Origin: UBA6170 sp942491385
GTDB taxonomy: Bacteria > Chloroflexota > Anaerolineae > Anaerolineales > Anaerolineaceae
Length of the DNA: 64,000 nt
Assembly: GCA_942491385.1 (NCBI GenBank)
Contig: CALOAF010000005.1
Span: 620,001-684,000, forward strand
Direction of reading: 5' to 3'
The translations under genes and the position numbers were made by a program. Below, one piece after another: positions 8,105-17,486 of this stretch. Below the pieces are notes generated by a model, which saw nothing but the letters and a program-made list of their open reading frames with translations, was not told where the DNA came from and ran no database searches. Numbering within the stretch: the first letter of the stretch is position 1; every line of letters begins with the position of its first letter.

Positions 8105-10723
8105 TTACTTGACGGTTACAAATTCCAATGATGTAAAGGACGGAATTGCTACGGTGAATGGAACTACCACAGCTTCAAGCTTGCTTGCGCCAGCTTCCAT
8201 GGCTGCTGAAACATCAGCAGGAACGGTGATGGTGTAGTAACCATCCTCTACCAGGACACCGTTAATTACACTAACGATTTGGCCGGTCGCATCATACAGC
8301 AAACCTTTGACTTCTTTGATCTCGTCAGCTGGGTAAACTTCACCTTCGAAGGTTACCATTACATCAAAGGCAAATTCACCACCAAGAACAACACTGCCTT
8401 CACCATCCAGTTCAATGTTTGCGACTTTCGGCGCACCGAAGCGTGCCCATTTGTCGGACAGATCCGGGAAATCAGCGAATGGAATCAGGGTTGCAATTTT
8501 TTCGGTCAGGTATACTTCGCTTAAGATGTAGGGACCGGAACCAATGTTGTAGTGACCGTATTCGGCAAAGAATGCTTTTGCGTTCTCATAGCGAGCGGTT
8601 GCTTCTTCCGGAGTGATGTACATGGACAACACATCGGCATAAGGAATGTAGGCTTCTTCAATGCTGGTGTCTAACCAGGTGGAGAGGATATCCAGGCTGG
8701 GTCCACCAATCGTGCTGAACCATTCAACGGTGGTTGTTTCTGTGGATTTAGCATCAGCTTTGTCAGCAGAGAAAGCCAGCTCACCAGCTTCGTCAGCTCG
8801 GGCAGCAGCTGCCAGAACATGCCATGGAGCTTCCCCATAGTTGAAGGATGGCCACATAGTGGTTACACACAATTCGGCATCAATCTGATAGGCATCGCTA
8901 TAGGCTTCAATGGTCAGTGGACTCTCGGAGAGAATCTTGAAACCTTTGTAGTTGGCTAAAATAGCTTCTGCGTTGGGCGCATAAGATTCATCATAAATTG
9001 CGGAAGCTTCTTTACCCATATCCAGTGAAATGATCCATGAATAGATGAAATCACCCAGATCAAGCGGTGAACCATCATGCCATTTGACTGTTTCAAACAG
9101 GTCGGCTGGATAGTAAATCACGCTTTTAACTTTTGCTGTAGTTCCTTCGGGGAATTTTTCAGCAGCGGTAATGAATGCCATGTTTTCAGCATCCCAGTCA
9201 ACAATAGCGTCTTCTGGAACAGCGATTTCAGGTTCAAAGCTGAGGTCAACCCAATCCAGTGTCTTGCCAACGGGCAAACCTTCCTGAATTGTAATTTCAG
9301 CACGATCAAAACGTTGTGGCCAGATCAAACCGGTGTGAGGATCATACATGTATGCTTCACCCCAGGTGCCGCGGCCAATGGCCTGGTCGAATGCCCAGTT
9401 AGAGCCAGCAATTGGGTTCCACGGATCAACAAACAAATCGGGGGCACCCCATTTCAATTGACCACCTTCCTGGTCAGCTAAACGAATGGTGTATGGCCAG
9501 ATTTGTGAGCCATCAACACCAGCAGCCAGGTCGTAGGTAACCTGTACACCTTCACGATAAGGTGTGAAGTTTTTACCATCGATCATCCAGACATGAATTG
9601 ATTCAGTTAATGCCATTTCTAACATTTGTGCCATGGCGGCATCACGTTCTTCAATGTTTTCGAATTTGTTATACGCTAATTTGTCAGCTAAGACACCATA
9701 TTCAGTGTCCATTCCGGTAGGCATTTGCTGCCAGGTGGATGAGAAACCGTAAGCGGATTGGGGGGTATCGAAGAATTCAAAGTTGTCACCCTCATCGCGA
9801 TCGATAACGGTTGCAGACCAGGCACCGGTGTAAATATTCCACAAGCCATCAGCTACATTACCACCAACCCACAGTGGGGAGGCTTCTGAGGATGTTTTGT
9901 ATTGGCGATCTACAGCAAAACCAATGCTTTCGAGCTGATTTGCTACATAATCACCAATCGGGACACGAGTCTTGTCAGAGTCGTTTCTGATCAGGAAGAT
10001 TAATGTAACTTGCTCGCCACCGAACATGTATTTACCATCTTCAATGGTTACGCCTTCAATACCAAGCATTACTTCGTCCATCTGTGTTTTTGCCAGGTCA
10101 GGATTGTAAGCATATTTGGCTTCCAAACGACGAACTGTTTCTGCCATCTTGGTATAGTCAGGCATGTTGGTGATGATGCTCCAGAATTTTGCTAATGCGC
10201 CACCATTGTAGACTTCACGATTGATATAATCGCGGTCGACTAACCAGTTCATGGCTTCACGAGCTTTTGCTTCTGAGAATGGGTTCACTTTGCCGGTTGA
10301 TTGATCAAAGATAGGTCCATACGTATTGAAGGTTAATTCATAGTAGAGACCATTACTCTGGGCATAATCCAAACCAGCAGCTTGAATTTCAGGTAATGTA
10401 TCTGATGATACACCAGCGGCATAAATATCAATGGCGCCTGCTTGAATCTGGGTTACTGCAGAAGCACTATCTACAACCGAAACCACGATTTCATCCAACC
10501 AGCCACCTTTGCGGGTGGTGCGGACTGGTTCTGGGGTCGGTTCTGCAGTTGGTTCTTCAACTGGTTCTTCAACTGGTTCTTCAGGAACCGCGGTTGGTTC
10601 CTCAACAACTGGCTCTGCTACGGGTTCTTCCGTCACTGGAGCCGGGGTAGGTTGGCAGGCTGCCAATACCATACTGGCAATGATGACCATACCTACTAAC
10701 AACATAAGGGTATTTCGTTTCAT
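8105..10723 (-). CDS. Large substrate-binding lipoprotein (family 5-like), circularly permuted, with C-terminal beta domain
   Basis: An 872-residue secreted lipoprotein; the lipobox ends VLAACQ. An acidic EEPVEEP linker runs to about residue 66. Residues about 71-415 match what is normally the second half of family 5 binding proteins: AVTQIQAGAIDIYAAG, then KAREAMNWLVDRDYI, then GDYVANQLESIGF. Residues about 420-765 match the normally first half: FVDPWNPIAGS, VKWHDGSPLDLGDFIYSW, then GSGPYILSE. The last about 105 residues look like an immunoglobulin-like beta domain. The order is thus inverted relative to canonical members such as the protein at 117-1949. It heads an operon with two permeases and two ATPases, so it should deliver the substrate to them. 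The substrate is unknown; peptide or oligosaccharide are possible. Confidence 0.85.
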   Translation of the reverse strand: MKRNTLMLLVGMVIIASMVLAACQPTPAPVTEEPVAEPVVEEPTAVPEEPVEEPVEEPTAEPTPEPVRTTRKGGWLDEIVVSVVDSASAVTQIQAGAIDIYAAGVSSDTLPEIQAAGLDYAQSNGLYYELTFNTYGPIFDQSTGKVNPFSEAKAREAMNWLVDRDYINREVYNGGALAKFWSIITNMPDYTKMAETVRRLEAKYAYNPDLAKTQMDEVMLGIEGVTIEDGKYMFGGEQVTLIFLIRNDSDKTRVPIGDYVANQLESIGFAVDRQYKTSSEASPLWVGGNVADGLWNIYTGAWSATVIDRDEGDNFEFFDTPQSAYGFSSTWQQMPTGMDTEYGVLADKLAYNKFENIEERDAAMAQMLEMALTESIHVWMIDGKNFTPYREGVQVTYDLAAGVDGSQIWPYTIRLADQEGGQLKWGAPDLFVDPWNPIAGSNWAFDQAIGRGTWGEAYMYDPHTGLIWPQRFDRAEITIQEGLPVGKTLDWVDLSFEPEIAVPEDAIVDWDAENMAFITAAEKFPEGTTAKVKSVIYYPADLFETVKWHDGSPLDLGDFIYSWIISLDMGKEASAIYDESYAPNAEAILANYKGFKILSESPLTIEAYSDAYQIDAELCVTTMWPSFNYGEAPWHVLAAAARADEAGELAFSADKADAKSTETTTVEWFSTIGGPSLDILSTWLDTSIEEAYIPYADVLSMYITPEEATARYENAKAFFAEYGHYNIGSGPYILSEVYLTEKIATLIPFADFPDLSDKWARFGAPKVANIELDGEGSVVLGGEFAFDVMVTFEGEVYPADEIKEVKGLLYDATGQIVSVINGVLVEDGYYTITVPADVSAAMEAGASKLEAVVVPFTVAIPSFTSLEFVTVK
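10539..10586 (-). repeat. 12-bp tandem repeat encoding the acidic linker
   Basis: Four 12-bp units of the form GGTTCTTCAACT (plus-strand reading) encode the VEEP units of the linker after the lipobox of the large binding protein. Unit number is likely to vary between strains. Confidence 0.8.
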
Positions 10724-10869
10724 TCTATTCTCCTCCTTAATAAATTTGGATCGAACGAGATGATTTTGTGTGCAAATGAAATACCATAAATCACCAATAA
10801 CCGCTATTTATTGGCTCATCAGGCGTCATCCCTCGACTTTCAATTTCATCAACACAACTTTGTGTTGTA

Positions 10870-10898
10870 AATATAGCATAAGCTGACTGTATAGTCAA
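10870..10898 (-). promoter_or_regulatory. Promoter of the first Opp operon with internal palindrome
   Basis: On the minus strand there is TTGACT, a 17-base spacer and TATATT, an excellent sigma-70-type match. The expected start near 10863 gives a leader of about 140 nt. A palindrome TGACT-GTAT-AGTCA at 10884-10897 covers the -35 and part of the spacer and could be an operator. Confidence 0.75.
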
Positions 10899-10984
10899 CA
10901 GATCATAGTATTTTTTTGTGGTTTTTTAAGAGGAAAATCATGTATTTTGTAACATGAGAATGTGACTTAAAAAATCGATAATAT

Positions 10985-12934
10985 TTATTCATTTAAGCAG
11001 AACTCTCCGTATCCAAAACCCTCGATTTTAAATAAAATACTGCGACTGCTGACATCCAGAGCCTCAAACCCACAAAAATCGGTACGACTCGCAGCAATTT
11101 TGAGCTGATAATACAACGGTAGAACCGGTAACGCTTCACTAAATAAACGCTGGATCTCCGCCTGTGATTCTGCATCATCCATGGCAGCATTTTGAGCCCG
11201 TTGGCAGGCAAGATCATATTGTGGATCGGCATAACCCGTGATATTGGCACCCACCCATAAATTTTCCGCGTTTGGAATTTGAACACTACTATATAGGAAG
11301 CAAGGATTTGTCCGCCCTGCCTGCCAGGTGAATTGTGCCAGATCAAATTTGCGTCCGAATAATACCCCCTCCGGGCCTTGAGCAAACAGTTCAGTTGGAT
11401 AAACATTTTGAACTACCACCTCAATGCCACAGGTTATTAAGGAACTGGCAATTTCAGACGATACCAGTTGTCTCAATTCGGATTGGGATGTAGTGTAATC
11501 CAACACCAGCGGTGTTCCATCAGGCACATTTGCCACACCCTGTGAAATTCTAGGTGTAAGGGGATTATTATCCTCATCACGCCAACCAATCTGATCCAAA
11601 AGCATGGTTCCCATTTCTACATCATATGGAATACTGATGAGCGCAGGATTATACGCTGGATGTGAAGGAGGATAAAAACTGATTGGTACCGAAGAGCGAT
11701 TCACAAAATAGCGATTGGCAATACTATTGCGATCGGTGCAGTAGGCTATGGCTGTGCGCATGCGCACATCACCAAACCAATTCGGACGGTCCGAGTCAAT
11801 TTGATAGCCGTCATCATAACTGGCCGGCACAATCCCAAAATCAAGATGTTCCCATTCCGGCCCCTGTCCAAAATAAGCATCCAATTCACCTATATTACTG
11901 CGTTCCACCACATCTGTTAATTGTTGATTCAATTCGACTGTGGCATCTATGAAATCGCATTCATTAATTTCCAGTGCCTTCAAATTGCTATCTGCATTCG
12001 GTCCCAGGAAACGAAATACAAGTTTCTCAAATTTTGGCAATCCTTCATCAGCCCGGAAATAATGTGTGTTGCGACTCAATTCAATGTGGCTGCCACTAAC
12101 CCAGTTATCAACTTGATAGGGTCCCCAACCCAGTGGTTTTTGGGTTGATTCTTCAGCCGTTAATAAATCTCCAGCGCTCATCTCCCCCCAGGCGTGTTGT
12201 GGCATCGGTATCCAGAAGAGATCTCCCAGGTGTGGGGTTGTAAATCCTGGTAATCCCTTCCATTCAGTCTGCAATTCATTCAGAGCAGAATAGCTGGCAG
12301 TACGATCCACATAATAGGTGTTCACGGGTGATGCTGGATCAGATGCGATCTGGAAGGAATACTGGGAATCATTGGCCGTTAAAGGTTCACCATCCGACCA
12401 TAACAAGCCAGGTTTCAACTGATAACGCAAGGTTTGTTGATCCATCATTACTTCACTTTGCCCGTCCCATTCAACAGTACAACTCTTATCAAAGCATCCA
12501 GCCGGCAGGTAATTTGCCCCAGGCAGTAACACAGCCACAGACCCATTCGCATCCACAATTCGTTCACCAGCGGATACCGTAATCGTCTCGATCAACGCAT
12601 CACCACTGATATCATCGGGTATCTTTTCCAGGATGACCGGTTCTGGCATAAAATTGACCGTATCAATGGGACCATCATAAATTGCTTCCAAAATAGACCA
12701 CATACCTTTGCTATTACCGCCATAGGCATACAACGTCTGTGGTTCTTCTCCTATACAGACCACCAAACTTTTGGGTGGTTCAGGTGTAGGCTCTGTGGTC
12801 GGCACGACTACTGCAGGTGTTTCGAATTCAGGTTGCAGATCTGGTGTAGGTTCTGCCTGCGGTTGACAGGCACTTAAAAGAAAAACAAAAATGATGATTA
12901 AAAAAGAAAACCGTTTAAGACGGGTAGTGTTCAA
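10985..12934 (-). CDS. Peptide ABC transporter substrate-binding lipoprotein (family 5), canonical order
   Basis: A 649-residue lipoprotein; the lipobox ends LLSACQ, followed by a Pro/Thr/Glu linker. The mature sequence keeps the family order: SLVVCIGEEPQTLYAYGG at the start, LRYQLKPGLLWSDGEPLTAND, then GWGPYQVDNWVSG, then VRMRTAIAYCTDRNSIANRY in the second half. It lies upstream of the first Opp operon in the same direction but has its own promoter and a 260-base gap, so it is probably transcribed separately and may feed the same permeases. Several Cys residues in the mature part could form disulphides. The ligand is unknown. Confidence 0.88.
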   Translation of the reverse strand: MNTTRLKRFSFLIIIFVFLLSACQPQAEPTPDLQPEFETPAVVVPTTEPTPEPPKSLVVCIGEEPQTLYAYGGNSKGMWSILEAIYDGPIDTVNFMPEPVILEKIPDDISGDALIETITVSAGERIVDANGSVAVLLPGANYLPAGCFDKSCTVEWDGQSEVMMDQQTLRYQLKPGLLWSDGEPLTANDSQYSFQIASDPASPVNTYYVDRTASYSALNELQTEWKGLPGFTTPHLGDLFWIPMPQHAWGEMSAGDLLTAEESTQKPLGWGPYQVDNWVSGSHIELSRNTHYFRADEGLPKFEKLVFRFLGPNADSNLKALEINECDFIDATVELNQQLTDVVERSNIGELDAYFGQGPEWEHLDFGIVPASYDDGYQIDSDRPNWFGDVRMRTAIAYCTDRNSIANRYFVNRSSVPISFYPPSHPAYNPALISIPYDVEMGTMLLDQIGWRDEDNNPLTPRISQGVANVPDGTPLVLDYTTSQSELRQLVSSEIASSLITCGIEVVVQNVYPTELFAQGPEGVLFGRKFDLAQFTWQAGRTNPCFLYSSVQIPNAENLWVGANITGYADPQYDLACQRAQNAAMDDAESQAEIQRLFSEALPVLPLYYQLKIAASRTDFCGFEALDVSSRSILFKIEGFGYGEFCLNE

Positions 12935-12973
12935 AATATCCTCCTCAGAATTGCTTCTTCCATGATCCCCTTC

Positions 12974-13002
12974 ATTATAATCATTGCTATACCTTCAGGC
13001 AA
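12974..13002 (-). promoter_or_regulatory. Promoter for the 649-residue binding lipoprotein
   Basis: On the minus strand TTGCCT, 17 bases, TATAAT. The -35 lies 10 bases past the rsgA stop codon. The predicted start near 12967 leaves a leader of about 30 nt. Confidence 0.65.
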
Positions 13003-13011
13003 ACATCAACA

Positions 13012-13968
13012 TCAACCCATGTCTATTTCTTTAATCCACTCATCCACGTCACCATAGCGCATCCGCAGGTAGGACTCATAGCGTTCATAATGGATTTCGC
13101 CTTTCGTTACAGCCGCTTTGATACCACAGCCTGGCTCGTTGACATGCGAACAATCACTGAATTGGCAGTCAGCCACCCGTGCGCTGATTTCTGGAAAATA
13201 TCCATCCAGTTCCTCCGGTTCAATGTCCCACAGCGAAAGCATCCGAATCCCGGGCAGATCGGCAACAAAACCACCCACATCTAATGGGAATAAGCGGCGC
13301 ACCACGGTTGTATGCATCCCTTTGGATGTAGTCTCACTGACCTTCCTGATCGCTAACCCTAAAGCAGGTTGAATGGCATTCAACAAGCTTGATTTGCCCA
13401 CCCCGGAAGGCCCCACCAAACCGGATAACCTATCCCGCAGACGTGCGTGCAAGTCATCCACCCCAAGGCCGCTGACACTGGATGTGTAGATCACCTCATA
13501 CCCAATCTGCTGATACATGCCAAACAGGTCACGAGCAGCTTGCTCACCGACCAGATCCACTTTATTGGCAGCAATTAAAACATCAATCCCCTGTTGCTCG
13601 CATATCACCAGAAAGCGGTCCAGCATGCGCAAGTGCGGTTCCGGTTGCGCACAGGAAAAAACCATCACAATCTGGTCCGGGTTTGCTAAAAATACCTGTT
13701 TATATTCACCGCGTGCATCGGGTGCAGAACGAATTAATGCCTGTTTTCGGGGTAGTACTTCTTCAATAGCGCCTGTGCCATCCGGTTGCATGGCAACCAG
13801 CACTTGATCACCCATAGCAATGATATCTCCGCGCACCTCATCCCGCCGGCGTTTTTTCAACCTGCCTCTGGGATGGCAGACAACTACCCGGTCATCTTCC
13901 AGGTAAATATCATAGAAACCTGAGCTTAGGCTCATTACACGTCCCTGGATGAGGTTTTTATTGTCCAC
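13012..13968 (-). CDS. rsgA: Small-subunit ribosome biogenesis GTPase RsgA
   Basis: A 318-residue circularly permuted GTPase that checks 30S subunit maturation. An N-terminal OB fold (about 1-75) precedes the permuted G domain: NKVD comes first (about 130), then the P loop GPSGVGKSSLLN (about 190), then DLPG. The zinc-binding tail has the Cys/His set CQFSDCSHVNEPGC. The length and order fit the family. The start codon follows the pbp stop directly with no gap, so it is co-transcribed with pbp and maf. Confidence 0.95.
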   Translation of the reverse strand: MDNKNLIQGRVMSLSSGFYDIYLEDDRVVVCHPRGRLKKRRRDEVRGDIIAMGDQVLVAMQPDGTGAIEEVLPRKQALIRSAPDARGEYKQVFLANPDQIVMVFSCAQPEPHLRMLDRFLVICEQQGIDVLIAANKVDLVGEQAARDLFGMYQQIGYEVIYTSSVSGLGVDDLHARLRDRLSGLVGPSGVGKSSLLNAIQPALGLAIRKVSETTSKGMHTTVVRRLFPLDVGGFVADLPGIRMLSLWDIEPEELDGYFPEISARVADCQFSDCSHVNEPGCGIKAAVTKGEIHYERYESYLRMRYGDVDEWIKEIDMG

Positions 13969-16194
13969 TTATGGCTCCTGCGTTTCTTGTGACTGCTCTG
14001 GAATGGGTGTATCAGAGTACAGAGATGTCGGTGTCCGCGTTACATATAAGGACGACTCCCAGGGATATATCCGGGATGGTCTTCCATAATAATATAATTC
14101 GACGACCCGTCGGAAAATTGGTGCTGCCACCTCTGATCCTTCGCCTGCATTTTCTGCCAGCACCACCACCGCGATATCAGGACGATCAGGATTTCCCAGA
14201 TTTGTATATCCAGCAAACCAGGCATGTGGATTAGAAGGAGGGTTTTGCGCAGTGCCGGTCTTCCCATAAATCGGGATTTGCAAGCCCAGCATTGCATTCC
14301 GGGCTGTACCCCTGGCGTTTGCTACTACACTTCTCATCGCATCCTGGATAATGGCCAGATTTTCTTCGGAAACAGGCAGGGTGCCGGTTACAATCGGTTC
14401 AAATTCGAACGTCGGATCACCGTCAGCAGGGGCAATTTTATCCACAAGTTGTGGCTGGTAAAGTGTTCCACCGTTCCCGACTGCTGCAATGAAAGTTGCT
14501 ACCTGTAGGGGAGTTACCACCATGCTGGCCTGGCCAATCGCCAGTTGAACGGAATCTCCCTCTGAAAGGGTATCAGGAATATTTCCGGTCACTTCCTGAA
14601 TTTGGCCGATACCAGTAGCTGAACCAAGCCCAAATTCCCGTGCCATTTCTGCAATTGTATTGGTCAATCCCCGACGGTACATCGTTAATCCAATGTGATA
14701 AAACCAGGGATTACAGGAGCGCATTAATCCCTCAGAAAGCGACAAATCACCACTGGGTGGTAATTCTTTTTCATACGTCCAATCGTATAAAGTGATGCCT
14801 TCCAAATCAGTAAATGTACTGTCACAGTAATAGCGATCATCGGCATCAAATGTGTCAGTTTCCAGGGCAGCCGCCATGGTAATAATCTTGAATACGGAAC
14901 CCAATGGATATGCGCTTTGGGCAGCCCGATTAAGCAACCTATTCTCAGTTGGATTCAACATATCGGATAACATCCAGCCACTGTTGTAGTTATTGGGGTC
15001 AAACAAATTAGGGTCAAAGGTTGGGGAGGAAGCCATTGCCAGGACACGTCCGGTATCCCGTTCCAGTACCACGATCGCCCCTCGAAAGCCATTTATGGCT
15101 AATTCCACTTCGGCTTGAAAATCCTGTTCAATGGTTGCGTAAATTGATTGTGATAACTGCGAATCTGAATATCCAATTCTGGTTTCTACCGAACCGTCAG
15201 GTCGAATCACGTACAATGAAGCACCCTTTTTTCCGGTCAGCACTTCTTCCCCCCAGGCTTCCAAACCGGTTCGGCCAACCTTTTCATCTCCTCGGTAACC
15301 CATACGCCTGTATTCATCCAGTTCTTCCGGAAAAATGGATTGTACATATCCGGTAATATGGGCTGCTGCACCACCATTAAAATAGTAGCGCGAAGTGTAA
15401 TAATTCATGTTTAATCCGCCCAGGGTGGATAAAGTGTTGTAATAACGATCCACGTTCGAACGGGCTGTTTCCCCAATCGGAATATACCAATCATCCCCCG
15501 CATATTCATATAAAGAACGGATATAATCCGGATTCTCACCGGTTAATTCAGATAAATAACTGACCACTGCTCCATGTTGTTCATCGCCAATTTGCCCGGG
15601 GGTAATTCCCAATGCCACGATCTCCGATTGTGCCACCAGGGCATTGCCATCACGGTCATAAATATTACCGCGGGCGGGGGCACTGATATCCATGGATAGG
15701 TAATTTCCGCCTTTGAGTTCCGGCAATATCATTCCCTCTTCCCATTGCACCTTCCAGTTGTTATCTTCCATCGTAAGGTTCATCACCATGCTTCTACTGA
15801 GGTTGCCAACCAGGGCAGTCTCAAAATTTACAGTGTATCCCACCTGTGCGTCACGTGGATTGGTCAGCGCTGAGGTAACTTCGCTGGTTAATTCAATTAA
15901 GGTCAAAGCATTGGTGGTATCCTGATAGCGCTTGATAAAACCTTCCTGGGGGAATGCATCCTGACTTAAGCGGCTAAGCATGGCATACATGCTTTCATAA
16001 TCTTCATTTGCCCATAGATTCAGATATGTCTTTGCTACTTGTTTCACATCTGGAGGACGCGTGGTGTTAATTTGAGGTTCTGGCAAGGTTGCAGTTGAAA
16101 GCGGAACAGTCGCAGTGGGGATTTCTGTCGACGTTGGTGTACAGGCGCTGACCAACACCACCATAAATAAGATCAGGCTCATAAACCTTTTCAT
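13969..16194 (-). CDS. Penicillin-binding protein, class B transpeptidase with NTF2-like domain and lipobox
   Basis: A 741-residue peptidoglycan transpeptidase. The N-terminus has a lipobox (LVSAC) followed by a Thr/Pro-rich stretch, then an NTF2-like (MecA_N type) domain at about 50-155, then the PBP dimerisation region with RGNIYDRDG, then the catalytic domain. The active-site Ser is in GSVFK (SxxK), the SxN motif is SCN, and the KTG motif is KTGTAQ. All three are intact, so it should be active and bind beta-lactams. It sits between maf and rsgA. A lipid anchor instead of a transmembrane helix is less common for this class; the first hydrophobic stretch could also act as an uncleaved anchor. 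Confidence 0.92.
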   Translation of the reverse strand: MKRFMSLILFMVVLVSACTPTSTEIPTATVPLSTATLPEPQINTTRPPDVKQVAKTYLNLWANEDYESMYAMLSRLSQDAFPQEGFIKRYQDTTNALTLIELTSEVTSALTNPRDAQVGYTVNFETALVGNLSRSMVMNLTMEDNNWKVQWEEGMILPELKGGNYLSMDISAPARGNIYDRDGNALVAQSEIVALGITPGQIGDEQHGAVVSYLSELTGENPDYIRSLYEYAGDDWYIPIGETARSNVDRYYNTLSTLGGLNMNYYTSRYYFNGGAAAHITGYVQSIFPEELDEYRRMGYRGDEKVGRTGLEAWGEEVLTGKKGASLYVIRPDGSVETRIGYSDSQLSQSIYATIEQDFQAEVELAINGFRGAIVVLERDTGRVLAMASSPTFDPNLFDPNNYNSGWMLSDMLNPTENRLLNRAAQSAYPLGSVFKIITMAAALETDTFDADDRYYCDSTFTDLEGITLYDWTYEKELPPSGDLSLSEGLMRSCNPWFYHIGLTMYRRGLTNTIAEMAREFGLGSATGIGQIQEVTGNIPDTLSEGDSVQLAIGQASMVVTPLQVATFIAAVGNGGTLYQPQLVDKIAPADGDPTFEFEPIVTGTLPVSEENLAIIQDAMRSVVANARGTARNAMLGLQIPIYGKTGTAQNPPSNPHAWFAGYTNLGNPDRPDIAVVVLAENAGEGSEVAAPIFRRVVELYYYGRPSRIYPWESSLYVTRTPTSLYSDTPIPEQSQETQEP

Positions 16195-16231
16195 GCATTC
16201 CTCCCGAAGCGATCACTCCAGTTTTTTCTTT

Positions 16232-16900
16232 TCATCCGATATTCTCACCTGCTAAAACCCGTTGGGCAATAGGACAATCATAATCCAAATATTGTTGACA
16301 GGCAGAATCAATTTTGATAGCAGGCAAGTAGCCTGCTTTCTCCAGACTGCGCGAGAAATGACAGGCAGGGAAGCCCATCACGCTGGCAAAACAGCCTTTG
16401 AAATCATCCACCGGGTGGAAATCTCGATGCTGAATTGCGTATGCCCCTGCTTTATCCAAAGGATCGTCTGTTTGCACGTATGCTTCAATTTCCTGATCCG
16501 TGTAATTTCGCATGGGCACCTGGGAAAGACAGATTTCCTGAGTCAACGCCCCTGTTTCAGGAATCATGAAAGTGATAGCAGTATATACCTGGTGCGTACG
16601 ACCACGCAATTGCTTCAGCATGCGTGCAGCATCCATCTGATCTACTGGCTTACCCAGAATTTTCTGGCCATCAGCCACGGTTGTATCTGCTGCTATGATC
16701 AATTCAGGATTCTTCAGACGTTGTGCTACCGACTGTGCCTTGGTTTTCGCCAATCGGAACACATAATCGCCAGGTGCTTCTGTTGGATATTCAGTCTCAT
16801 CGATATCCGCTGGAAAGACCTCGAAAGGCTGCCCGAACAAACTGAGCAATGCTCGTCTGCGTGGAGAATTCGATGCCAAAATCCAGGGGTTTTTCATCAT
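16232..16900 (-). CDS. maf: Maf-family nucleoside triphosphate pyrophosphatase
   Basis: A 222-residue protein that hydrolyses non-canonical or modified nucleotides to monophosphates. The family hallmark ASNSPRR lies at residues 9-15, followed by the FEVFPADIDE segment, the ADTTVADGQKILGKP motif and DKAGAYAIQ near the C-terminus. No ribosome site precedes either in-frame ATG (16900, 16897). The promoter places the transcript start at the ATG, suggesting leaderless translation. It heads a maf-pbp-rsgA operon, with 37 bases to pbp. Confidence 0.93.
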   Translation of the reverse strand: MMKNPWILASNSPRRRALLSLFGQPFEVFPADIDETEYPTEAPGDYVFRLAKTKAQSVAQRLKNPELIIAADTTVADGQKILGKPVDQMDAARMLKQLRGRTHQVYTAITFMIPETGALTQEICLSQVPMRNYTDQEIEAYVQTDDPLDKAGAYAIQHRDFHPVDDFKGCFASVMGFPACHFSRSLEKAGYLPAIKIDSACQQYLDYDCPIAQRVLAGENIG

Positions 16901-16906
16901 TTAGTG

Positions 16907-16938
16907 ATTCTAACACAAACAGGTTCTTGTTTTGTCAA
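16907..16938 (-). promoter_or_regulatory. Promoter of maf-pbp-rsgA, likely leaderless
   Basis: On the minus strand TTGACA, 20 bases, TAGAAT, the latter with an upstream TG (extended -10). The spacing is long, but the extended element compensates. The expected start is at about 16900, the first base of maf. Confidence 0.5.
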
Positions 16939-17266
16939 CTTGAGCGATGACGGGCTGGTCAGGATGAGCAATCAGATCCCACGAAATTTGTTCTGCTTAA
17001 AAAAGGTCAAAAATTTAAGTAAGTTTTTGTTATAACGGGAGTCTTCTATGCAATAATCAAATCTTTCTATCTGGATCGCAATTCTTTCCTTGCTTGTATT
17101 TTGATGAAGTCAATCACTTGGCACCCATTATCAACGAGACAGCGTTTTATCACTACCAGATCTGTCAGAATTTCTCAAATATGAACTCTACTGATCCTGA
17201 ATTGGAATCCGGCAATCAATACCTTGCGGAAATATTTTGTGATTAATCGAATCCAATTAAAACTTA
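16939..17266. other. Gene-free stretch, nothing recognised
   Basis: About 330 bases upstream of maf and of the YciI gene hold no open frame with a ribosome site, no RNA gene and no clear repeat. They may be degraded coding sequence. Confidence 0.5.
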
Positions 17267-17295
17267 TTGCCGCATCGATCAGATCGATGCGGCAA
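17267..17295. repeat. Perfect 14-bp inverted repeat with single central base
   Basis: TTGCCGCATCGATC, A, GATCGATGCGGCAA. Both arms match exactly. No T run follows on the plus strand and only TAAGTTTT on the minus strand. It lies about 190 bases upstream of the YciI-family gene. It could be a regulator-binding site or a relic terminator. Confidence 0.8.
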
Positions 17296-17450
17296 CGGGT
17301 TCGAGCCAACAATGTCCGTTTTTATATACGAAATAAAGTTTTATTTTGTTCCTTTATTCACAATAATTCTATAGGAAAAAGCTCAACCATCAAACGGTTT
17401 TTATCATCTTTTTTTAAGGCATTATTACCCATCATTTTTTCGTCATTATC

Positions 17451-17456
17451 TATAAT
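17451..17456 (+). promoter_or_regulatory. Candidate -10 element for the YciI-family gene
   Basis: A perfect TATAAT lies 31 bases before the ATG. No convincing -35 was found, so it may depend on an activator or be fortuitous. Confidence 0.35.
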
Positions 17457-17486
17457 GGAATAAACGATACAGTAAAGGTGTGAAGT

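Noticed and set aside
10396..10763. Plus-strand open frames opposite the binding-protein signal and linker
   Set aside because: They arise from the repetitive EEP codons on the other strand (Gly/Ser or Trp/Phe repeats) and have no ribosome site.
16262..17035. 257-residue plus-strand frame over maf
   Set aside because: It is antisense to the clearly identified Maf gene and its translation has no family resemblance.
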